Shown here piece by piece: positions 41,462 to 48,152 of a DNA stretch of 64,000 nucleotides. Positions within the stretch are counted from its first letter, which is position 1. Each line of letters starts with the position of its first letter. Source of the stretch: Streptomyces sp. NBC_01788. Its GTDB lineage: Bacteria > Actinomycetota > Actinomycetes > Streptomycetales > Streptomycetaceae. The position numbers and the translations under genes were made by a program. Location: assembly GCF_035917575.1 (NCBI RefSeq), contig NZ_CP109090.1, positions 8,205,446 through 8,269,445 of the forward strand, written 5' to 3'. A model generated the notes under the pieces. It was not told the origin of the DNA, ran no database searches, and saw only the letters and a list, made by a program, of their open reading frames with translations.

Positions 41462-42074
41462 GAACAGGACGCTGGAGTCCCGCCAGGGCGATGGGCGGGG
41501 CGGGGCTTGCCCGCGCTCGGTCTCGCGCTCGGTGCGGAGGTGACCGACGCGCAGTTGCGTTCCCTGCTCGGAAAAGGCCGGCACCCGGACGCCGACGGGC
41601 TCATGGCCGAGCTGTGCGAGCACGGCCCGGCCGGGCGGATCTTCTGGCGCTTCGGCCGCGGGCCCTGGGGCCGGGAGTCGTTCCAGCCGCTCCTGGACGC
41701 GATCGGTAACGCCCGCCAGGGTCGCGGCCGAAGCCGCGCGGGAGGCCCGCTGGAGAGCCGAACAGGAGGCGCACAAGGCCGAACAGCGGCGCCGAGCTGA
41801 GCAGGAGGCCGCTGAGCGGGAAGCCCGCCGTCCCGTCTGTGCCGACTGCGGGGCGAAGTTCACTGACGAACGGTGGAAGGACTCCGACCCCGACCACTGG
41901 GGTGCCCCGCGCGACACCCACCCGCAGCTGTGCGACGCGTGCAAGGATACGGCGATCGAGATCCGACGTCAGGCAGAACAGGATGAGCGCGAGCGCCAGG
42001 AGCAGGAACGCCAGGAGCAGGAGGCGGCGCAGGCCTCGAAGGCCGGCGGCTGGCTCGGACGCTGGCGCAGCTGA
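41462..42074 (+). pseudogene. MobF/TraA-type relaxase remnant, frameshifted
   Basis: One frame (from about 41462) encodes GVPPGRWAGRGLPALG, GAEVTDAQLRSLLGKGRHPD and a truncated middle, resembling the early part of TraA-type conjugative relaxases of actinomycetes ('PG.W.G.GL..LGL...V....L..L.G.HP'). Near 41718-41720 one extra base shifts the sense into another frame, which continues as a coiled, Glu/Arg-rich segment with a CADCGAK...CDACKD zinc-like pair and ends at 42074. No start codon with a ribosome site is visible. It points to a conjugative plasmid or ICE as donor of this region. The C-terminal zinc/coil part could also be a separate small gene. Confidence 0.6.
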
Positions 42075-42097
42075 CCCGGGCAGCCTCCCGGTAGCGC

Positions 42098-42131
42098 GGG
42101 GGCTTGCCCAGGGCCCCCTGGGCAAGCCCCC
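42098..42131. terminator. Strong inverted repeat, 16-bp arms with 2-base loop
   Basis: The two arms (GGGGGCTTGCCCAGGG and its exact complement) are separated by two bases and directly follow the relaxase remnant. The calculated pairing is continuous except for the centre. It lacks a T-run but has the form of actinomycete intrinsic terminators, and would act in both directions. Confidence 0.6.
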
Positions 42132-42162
42132 GTTGTCGGTGCTGGCTGCGAGGCTGGAGACC

Positions 42163-42435
42163 ATGGACAGCGACGATGAGCAGCTGCTGCGCGGCCGGAT
42201 CTACGGCGCTGACCACGATCACCCGGGGCCGAAGCCGGGCCGGAGCTACGCCGAACTGGTGGGCGGGCCGCTGGACGGACTGCTGCTCGACATCACCGGC
42301 TGGAGGCCGGAGGAGATCAGCGACGGTGTCTCCCTCCAGACCGAGCTCGGGCAGTTCGGCCCCGGAGGCCGGGCGCTGTACGACCCGCGCCCCGGCGACC
42401 CGGCCCGCTGGGACTGGGGCGGCGACAGCCCCTGA
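42163..42435 (+). CDS. Small acidic hypothetical protein
   Basis: A 90-residue acidic protein (SDDEQLLRGRIYGADHDHPG, then ELVGGPLDGLLLDITGWRPE and a Trp-rich end DPARWDWGGD). It resembles small proteins found next to plasmid transfer genes in Streptomyces; the function is not known. It begins 32 bases after the strong inverted repeat, with GGCTGGAGACC ahead of its ATG. Confidence 0.5.
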   Translation: MDSDDEQLLRGRIYGADHDHPGPKPGRSYAELVGGPLDGLLLDITGWRPEEISDGVSLQTELGQFGPGGRALYDPRPGDPARWDWGGDSP

Positions 42436-42444
42436 CGGCCTGCT

Positions 42445-42508
42445 ACTCGGTCGGGTGAAGACAAGGCAGCGGTGGAACCCGCACCGGGCGCCCCGGCGTA
42501 GTGCCGTA
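42445..42508 (+). repeat. Left copy of a 64-bp direct repeat
   Basis: Begins ACTCGGTCGGGTGAAGACA and ends GGCGTAGTGCCGTA; the copy at 44755-44818 has the same length and about 49 of 64 identical bases. In the right copy the repeat is the leader of a DUF6207-type gene. Between the copies lies only the two-gene DUF4238 unit. Confidence 0.65.
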
Positions 42509-42650
42509 GTTGTCGGCCAGCCCTCCGAGGTGGAGCGGTCCGCCCCCTCCCGGCCGTGGGCGCCGCCCTCGTAGACCGATGCTCCCAATAAGCAAGGTGC
42601 TCCTGACGGCTGCGGCAGTAGGATCACGCCTCGGAGCGAGGGGCGATGAC

Positions 42651-43772
42651 GTGACTGGGCTACTGGAACCGCTGGATGACTCGCAGCGCTTGCTGGTGGA
42701 TCTCGTCTGGAGCCGGTTCTCCGACGCGGGTCAGTTCCCCAAGTACTTCTACATCGAGTACTTCATGCGTCAGCACGGCTACCAGGCTGAGGTGGTCCTG
42801 CGCAGCTTCCCTGGACCCGGCCCCCAGCTGCGGCATCCCGGCTACCGGGCGGTGACCTGGATCAGCAGCGGTGTCACGCCGGACCCTGACGGGCCCGTCC
42901 GGATCACCCTGGCGGCGCTGCACCACCTCCTGCACGATCCAATGGCCTCGCAGATCAGCCGGGCACTGCTGGCGTTCATGCGGCAGTTGACCAGCGCCCA
43001 GAAGCGGATCTTGGATTCCCCCTTCGAACGCCCGGACCTGGAGGTGAACCTGCGTGAGTTCCTCAAGGATTCGGGGCAAGGCGAAGGATCTGCGGAGCAC
43101 ATTGCGCAGATCGCGGCGGCCGAGTGGCCCGGAATCAGCTTCCAGGAGTCGGCTGGAGCCGGTCGGCTGGGCTACCTGACCGAGGCCACCTTCTTCACCA
43201 CCGATGCCTACCTGAACGCCGTGACTGCGGCGCTGACACCGTCGGACCCGCCATCCGTGCTGTCGTACACCGACCCTCGGGCTCTGCTGCGCACGCTGAA
43301 CTTCCTTGACCTCACTTGCGAGTTAGTCCTGGGCAAGGGCCTGGTGCCGCGGCCACCGATGGACCGCTCCAGCCTGCTGGCACTGCCCGCTTCGACGGAA
43401 GCCGAGTTTCAGGCCGGCGTCGTCGTCCTGAGCGAGATCCTGCGCGAGCTGGGCGTGCCGGGAAGGAGTCCGTCCCATGCCTTGGGGCGCCTCGGTGACT
43501 ACCTGATGCGCCGCCTGCCCGGGATCGACCGAGCAGCCATCGATCCGGCGGTGCGGCGGCTCGATCAGATCCGGATGGTCCGCAACTCCTTCGTGCATCC
43601 CAAGCCGGATCCTGCTCTGATACAAGCCCACCATGACCTGGGGCTGGCCTTCCCCGTGCGGGACTTCGCCGTCGGCTGGGACAGCGTGCGCGCGCACGCC
43701 GCGGACAGCCTTGGCCGCCTCCAGGAGGAGATCCAGGCGGCGCGCGCCACTGTCGTACCGGAGGTGCCGTGA
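42651..43772 (+). CDS. Unknown partner of a DUF4238 protein (C-terminal RxxxxH)
   Basis: A 373-residue protein. The first half starts LLEPLDDSQRLLVDLVWSRF and is helical, with PKYFYIEYFMRQHGYQAEVV and SQISRALLAFMRQLTSAQKR. Near the C-terminus RLDQIRMVRNSFVHPKPDPA includes RNSFVH, an R-x4-H motif like that of HEPN ribonucleases. I do not recognise the family. GTG 42651 is chosen because GAGGGGC precedes it; an upstream ATG at 42579 has no ribosome site. The stop overlaps the DUF4238 gene (GTGA), so the two proteins are probably made together and act together. Confidence 0.65.
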   Translation: MTGLLEPLDDSQRLLVDLVWSRFSDAGQFPKYFYIEYFMRQHGYQAEVVLRSFPGPGPQLRHPGYRAVTWISSGVTPDPDGPVRITLAALHHLLHDPMASQISRALLAFMRQLTSAQKRILDSPFERPDLEVNLREFLKDSGQGEGSAEHIAQIAAAEWPGISFQESAGAGRLGYLTEATFFTTDAYLNAVTAALTPSDPPSVLSYTDPRALLRTLNFLDLTCELVLGKGLVPRPPMDRSSLLALPASTEAEFQAGVVVLSEILRELGVPGRSPSHALGRLGDYLMRRLPGIDRAAIDPAVRRLDQIRMVRNSFVHPKPDPALIQAHHDLGLAFPVRDFAVGWDSVRAHAADSLGRLQEEIQAARATVVPEVP

Positions 43773-44602
43773 GCAGCGGGGACCGCCAGCACTACCTGCC
43801 CGCCACCTTGCTGGGCGGGTTCGGCGTGGCGCGCAGTGACCGGCTGCGCGAGGCAGAGCTGCGGTGGCGGCGACGTAACTCGAAGACGGTGCTGGCGACG
43901 AAGGCCGATGCGATCGGCTGGCGTTCGCGCATGTACCGGCTGACGAATCCGGCGCCCGGCGTGGATCCCGACGTCGTCGACGCCGTATGGGACATCATCG
44001 AGCCCCGCCTGCCGAAGGTCGTCGGTGAACTCGAGGCCGGCAGCACCGACCCGGTGATCCAGCAGGCCTTCCTGGTGTACGCCGCCATGGTCGGCGTACG
44101 CCACCCCGACTTCGGCGGTGCACTCAACCGCTGGTTCGCCGAGGCAGGCTGGCCAGCTACATCCGGCGACGCCCTCCAGATGGCCCGGCTGGAGGTCATG
44201 AGCAACGGGCTGCAGACCCTGCTGCCGAGCATGCGCTGGCGCTTCCTGCACAGTCCGCCGGACGCGCCCCGGTTCACCATCAGCGACCGCGGCTGGACCT
44301 ACATCGGCCAGCATGATCGCCAAGGTAGGGGGCTGTACATCCCGTTGAACACGCGCGTCGCCGCTGTCGGCTGGGAAGGCCCGGCCGGCGGATTTGACCA
44401 CCGGGTCCTGAGGCCGAACTACGTCCGGTGGCTGAACGCGGCGACCTGGACGGATGCCCCGGAGTTCGTGGTCGCGCACCCGCATAGCGAAGCGGAGCTG
44501 GAGGCTCAGCGCACTGCTCGCGAAGTCTCGGAGCGTGTCACTCTCGCGAACGGCGCCTTCCGGGACATTCCGGGGCGCCGGTATCTCTTTGACGAAATCT
44601 GA
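43769..44602 (+). CDS. DUF4238-family protein
   Basis: A 277-residue protein starting SSGDRQHYLPATLLGGFGVA, the hallmark of DUF4238 ('HY.P..yL..F'), followed by SKTVLATKADAIGWRSRMYR, a conserved central helix and a late PLNTRVAAVGW strand with an ending ANGAFRDIPGRRYLFDEI. DUF4238 proteins appear in predicted defence and toxin contexts; the activity is unproven. Coupled to the preceding gene by a 4-base overlap. A second, distantly similar DUF4238 pair occurs at 52.2-54.2 kb. Confidence 0.75.
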   Translation: MSSGDRQHYLPATLLGGFGVARSDRLREAELRWRRRNSKTVLATKADAIGWRSRMYRLTNPAPGVDPDVVDAVWDIIEPRLPKVVGELEAGSTDPVIQQAFLVYAAMVGVRHPDFGGALNRWFAEAGWPATSGDALQMARLEVMSNGLQTLLPSMRWRFLHSPPDAPRFTISDRGWTYIGQHDRQGRGLYIPLNTRVAAVGWEGPAGGFDHRVLRPNYVRWLNAATWTDAPEFVVAHPHSEAELEAQRTAREVSERVTLANGAFRDIPGRRYLFDEI

Positions 44603-44754
44603 TTCCGCCCCGCCGCTTCCGCGGGGGACTCGCGCCCCGCGGACAGGCTGAAGCCCGTCAGCCGACCACCGCGCCCAGCTGGACGAGCGTGAACTACCAG
44701 GGCACGGTCAGGCCGTTTTCTGCGCATGCCTCCCCCTACAGCTACTCCCAGACC
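44603..44754. other. Short spacer after the DUF4238 gene
   Basis: Contains GCGGGG/CCCGC-type partial complementarity just after the stop (about 44608-44645) that may act as a terminator, but no long perfect arms. Confidence 0.25.
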
Positions 44755-44818
44755 ACTCGGTCGGGTGAAGACACCGCGCGAACGGAACTTCGCCCGGGCG
44801 CCGGGGCGTAGTGCCGTA
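44755..44818 (+). repeat. Right copy of a 64-bp direct repeat
   Basis: Same ends as the copy at 42445-42508 (ACTCGGTCGGGTGAAGACA ... GGCGTAGTGCCGTA). It ends two bases before the ATG of the DUF6207-type gene, so it appears to be a promoter or leader of that family that was duplicated. Confidence 0.65.
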
Positions 44819-44819
44819 C

Positions 44820-45063
44820 ATGGACCCGATCAACGAGGCCCATGTGAGCGAGCCAGGCGGCCTGGTCGTCGTCGACGTCGCGGCCGCCGATGACGCGACC
44901 GCGCTCGCCTTCCAGCAGCTGCTTGCCGACCGGTGGGCGACGGCGACAGCGGAGCACACGACTCGCGACGCCCGGCGTACGGCTGCGCTGCTACTTGGAC
45001 CTGCGCCAATTGATCAGCCCGACCGCGCCGAACGAGCCCATCATCGAAGCCGCACCACGGTGA
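44820..45063 (+). pseudogene. DUF6207-type small protein, frameshifted
   Basis: ATG at 44820 starts DPINEAHVSEPGGLVVVDVA and ADDATALAFQQLLADRWATA, the pattern of DUF6207 proteins common in Streptomyces arms. Sense then moves to another frame near 44970-44985, where VRLRCYLDLRQ and PTAPNEPIIEAAPR complete the protein and stop at 45061-45063. The 3' end overlaps the convergent ligase pseudogene. Confidence 0.55.
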
Positions 45064-45836
45064 CCACCGCGTGCCGGATCGTACCTGCCACGACCTCCAC
45101 CACCACATCACCGGCGACGGGTGTGTAGGAGTCGCCGTCCTTCGCGAACGCCCGCCCGGCCTGGGGGAGCAGGCGCGGGCCGACGACGGAGGCGAGCGCC
45201 GTGGTCAGCCGTTGCGAGAGCGCCACCCGCCCGTCGGGCAGCCGCACGGCGAGCGTCTTCGGATGCCGGGCCGTGCCGGTGAAGCCGACCACGGCGGCGT
45301 CGACCGTGTCCGCGTGCCTCACCTTCACCCAGATCCTGGTCGCCGCGTACGCCGATTTCAGCGGCTTCGCCACGATCCCCCTCCACACCCGTGCCTTCGA
45401 GCGACTCGTACCAGAGCAGGGCCTCGGCGCGGTCGGTCGTCGACCACACTGGCTCGATCGGCGGGCCGACGCCGGCGAGCACGTCCAGGAGGACCTGGCG
45501 GCGCTCCGAGTACGGACGCGGTCGCAGGTCAGGAACGCCCGCCGCAGGGTGGGCCAGGGCGTCGAACGCCACGTACGTCGCCGGGTGCCGGGCAGCGAGC
45601 TCCCGGGCCCGGCGGGGGCTGGACAGCGCGCGGGACTGCGCTGCGGCAAAGCTGATGTGCGCAGTGCCGTCGGCGCCGGCGACGTACACCACGGCCTCGC
45701 CGTCCAGGACCACACCGGGAAGCAAGCGCATGGCGGCCACGGCCAGGTCCATCCACAGTGCGGTGACGTCGCGGCCGGTACGCGACTGCAGCCGGACGTC
45801 GTCCTCGGTCCGCCACAGCACGGTCCGGTGGCCATC
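45041..45836 (-). pseudogene. ATP-dependent DNA ligase, main part, interrupted and frameshifted
   Basis: The minus strand continues a ligase from motif I onward: DGHRTVLWRTEDDVRLQSRT, motif III-like LLPGVVLDGEAVVYVAGADG, ATYVAFDALAHP and, in another frame, RVWRGIVAKPLKSAYAATRI (motif IV/V) and an OB domain RLTTALASVVGPRLLPQAGR. The frame changes at a run of five C (45377-45381 on the plus strand), one more than needed. The 5' part of the gene (51007-51095) was separated by a 5,170-bp insertion. Removing the insertion with one copy of its 5-bp duplication restores the codons for KVDGHRT. Confidence 0.75.
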
Positions 45837-46145
45837 CTTCTCCAGAGTTCGCTATGTCTCATGAGGCAGAGCCATCGGCTCGATCGAACAGGCCAAGACC
45901 CGCCCGCTGTCCTGGGGCCCCGGCCGCCGTAAGCCTTCATCCCCCTCCGCTGAGCCGCTCTGTCGCGCATCGACCGCACCGCCGACTACGGCGCCTTCCA
46001 GGACGCCGCCCGCAGCCGGATCGACCTCGCTCTCGCGCTGGATGTGACCCGACCGCCGGCGGCACCGGGGAAAGCACGCCGGAATGCTGTGATGATTAGC
46101 CTCGCCGTTTCGCTTGAGCGGCGTCCGGATCTTGGGCGAGAACAC

Positions 46146-46216
46146 GAAAGTGCCTTCTGACCTGGGACGATAGGGCTTGTCGAAGGCTTCTGTCGTTCCA
46201 GCAGGAAGGCACTTTC
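46146..46216 (+). promoter_or_regulatory. Fold-back leader hiding the IS transposase ribosome site
   Basis: GAAAGTGCCTTC (46146-46157) and GAAGGCACTTTC (46205-46216) are exact complements, 47 bases apart. The second arm includes the GGAAGG sequence ahead of the transposase GTG (46220). In read-through transcripts both arms would pair and mask the ribosome site, whereas transcripts starting inside would lack the first arm. Confidence 0.5.
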
Positions 46217-46219
46217 TGC

Positions 46220-47626
46220 GTGCACACTACCGCCTCGCGTCCCCAGCTCGCCGTCTCGGCCGACGGCCATGGAGTGGTCAGCCACGCCGGCTCCCGCCTG
46301 CTGGCCGATCTGGCCGATGCCACCGGCCTGACCGTCGCCTTCAACGACGTGCTGCGCAGGCTGCGGCCACGGGGTACCGGACACGCCCCCGGGCGGATCG
46401 CCGTGGACATAGCCGTGATGCTCGCCGACGGCGGCGAAGCAATCCGTGACCTCGGCATCCTGCGTGACCAGCCGACGGTGTTCGGCCCGGTCGCCTCCAC
46501 AACGACCGCATGGCGGCTGCTGACCGACATCGACTCCACGATGCTCGCCGCGCTGCGGGCGGCCAGAGCCCAAGCCCGCGAAGTCGCCTGGCTGCAGGCC
46601 GCCGAAACCGGCGGGGGCATACCCGCGACCCGCGCCGCCGGGCGCGACCTGCCCGGCCTGGTCCTGGACATCGACGCCACACTGATCACGTGCCACTCCG
46701 AGAAGGAGCAGGCCGCACCCACCTACAAGGGCGGCTTCGGCTACCACCCGCTGCTGTGCTTCCTGTCGAACACCGGCGAAGCAATGTCCGGGCTCCTGCG
46801 GCCCGGCAACGCCGGAGCCAACACCGCCACCGACCACATCACGGTCCTCGACGCCGCGCTCGCCCAGATCCCCGGCGCCCACCGGCACGGCACCCCCATC
46901 CTCATCCGGGCCGACAGCGCCGGAGGCGCGAAAGCCTTCCTGGCCCACCTCCAAACCCTGCGTGAGAACGGCCTGGACCTGCGCTTCTCGGTCGGCTACC
47001 CGGTCACCGAACCAGTCCGCCGCGCGATCCGGGCCCTCCCCGACAACCTCTGGCACCCCGCCCTCGACCAGAACGGAACCCTGCGGGACGGCGCCGAGGT
47101 CGCCGAGCTGACCGGCATGGTCGACCTGGCCGGCTACCCGGCCGGCACCCGCCTCATCGTGCGACGCGAACGACCGCACCCGGGCGCCCAACTGTCCCTG
47201 TTCGACCAGGACGAGGGCCTGCGCCACCAGGTGTTCCTCACCGACACCCCCTTCGCGGGAGGCGGTTCCGCCCAGTTCCTGGAGGTCCGCCACCGCGGGC
47301 ACGCCACCGTCGAAGACCACATCCGCACGGGCCAAAGCACCGGATTCGGCCGCTTCCCCTCCCGCCACTTCGCTCTCAACGCCGCCTGGTTCGAGCTGTC
47401 CCTGACCGCAATCGACCTGCTGGCCTGGACCCGCCTCCTGCTGCTGGACGGCGAGTTGGCCACCGCCGAACCCAAGAAGCTCCGCTACCGACTGCTGCAC
47501 GCCGCCGCCCGCATCACCCGCGGCGGACGCCGCCTGCGACTACGGATCGCCACCACCTGGCCCTGGCGACACGAGCTGGCCAGTGCTTTCACCCGCCTGC
47601 AGGCCCTGCCCCGACCGGTCACCTGA
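46220..47626 (+). CDS. IS1380-family transposase
   Basis: A 468-residue DDE transposase of the IS1380 type. Key blocks: GRIAVDIAVMLADGGEAIRD, the first Asp in LVLDIDATLITCHSEKEQAA with TYKGGFGYHPLLCF, the second Asp in ILIRADSAGGAKAFLAHLQT, and a late NAAWFELSLTAIDLLAWTRL leading into the C-terminal helix. No frameshift or stop is visible. GTG start, ribosome site GGAAGG about 12 bases upstream, inside the fold-back leader. Confidence 0.9.
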   Translation: MHTTASRPQLAVSADGHGVVSHAGSRLLADLADATGLTVAFNDVLRRLRPRGTGHAPGRIAVDIAVMLADGGEAIRDLGILRDQPTVFGPVASTTTAWRLLTDIDSTMLAALRAARAQAREVAWLQAAETGGGIPATRAAGRDLPGLVLDIDATLITCHSEKEQAAPTYKGGFGYHPLLCFLSNTGEAMSGLLRPGNAGANTATDHITVLDAALAQIPGAHRHGTPILIRADSAGGAKAFLAHLQTLRENGLDLRFSVGYPVTEPVRRAIRALPDNLWHPALDQNGTLRDGAEVAELTGMVDLAGYPAGTRLIVRRERPHPGAQLSLFDQDEGLRHQVFLTDTPFAGGGSAQFLEVRHRGHATVEDHIRTGQSTGFGRFPSRHFALNAAWFELSLTAIDLLAWTRLLLLDGELATAEPKKLRYRLLHAAARITRGGRRLRLRIATTWPWRHELASAFTRLQALPRPVT

Positions 47627-47781
47627 ACCGGGCACCACCTCCCCTGCCCACCCACGACCGAGGAGCCTGGAGAACCCGGCCGAGCGTCGGGCCATCGCCA
47701 TGCGCACCGGCAGACCAGCAGCCAGAACCGCCCATCTCACCGGGACTACCCCGCGCAGCCTCCCGAAGCGAAACAGGGAGG

Positions 47782-47964
47782 TTAGTGGTAGGCGCTGACG
47801 GCGGTGAGGTACAGGGCGCAGGCCGTACCGGTGGCGCTGCCGCCGATCAGGAAGGCCCTGGCCGGGCGGGTGCCGCCGCGCCAGGCGGTGAAGGCGGCGG
47901 CGCAGCCGATGTGCAGGGCCATGGACAGTGCCAAAAGCAGTGACAGCATCTGGAACGTCGACAT
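47782..47964 (-). CDS. Small membrane protein
   Basis: A 60-residue protein with two hydrophobic segments (QMLSLLLALSMALHIGCAAA and ARAFLIGGSATGTACALYLT) joined by a WRGGTRP loop. Similar short proteins are common on Streptomyces plasmids; the function is unknown. Its TAA stop is formed within the TTAG target duplication of the IS, so the IS landed exactly at the 3' end of the gene; one or a few original terminal residues may have been lost. GGGAGATACCGCA precedes the ATG. Confidence 0.6.
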   Translation of the reverse strand: MSTFQMLSLLLALSMALHIGCAAAFTAWRGGTRPARAFLIGGSATGTACALYLTAVSAYH

Positions 47965-48152
47965 TGCGGTATCTCCCGTGGGTGAGCGGCCCCCTTGTGT
48001 GACCGGTTGAGAAGGACGCTGCCTGTCCGGCGCCGTGTCCTGCCCCTGTCTGCCGAGTAGCCGGACAGATCTGTCCCTGGGCTTCTGGTGACGGGCCTGG
48101 CCTCCAGGTGTCCGGTAATGTCCGTCCGGACACCGGCGAGCAGGGGGCGGCC

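Larger units (their letters stand above)
46100..47781 (+). mobile_element. IS1380-family insertion sequence, complete
   Basis: 1,682 bp, with imperfect inverted ends CCTCGCCGTTTCGCTT (left) and CCTCCCTGTTTCGCTT (right, complement strand), 14 of 16 identical, and TTAG on both sides (46096-46099 and 47782-47785) as target duplication, the 4-bp size typical of the family. It contains one transposase gene. The right TTAG supplies the stop codon of the neighbouring small membrane gene. The intact ends, gene and duplication suggest recent insertion. Confidence 0.85.

Noticed and set aside
45986..47500. Minus-strand 504-codon frame opposite the IS1380 transposase
   Set aside because: Antisense Gly/Val-rich shadow of an intact transposase with defined IS ends.
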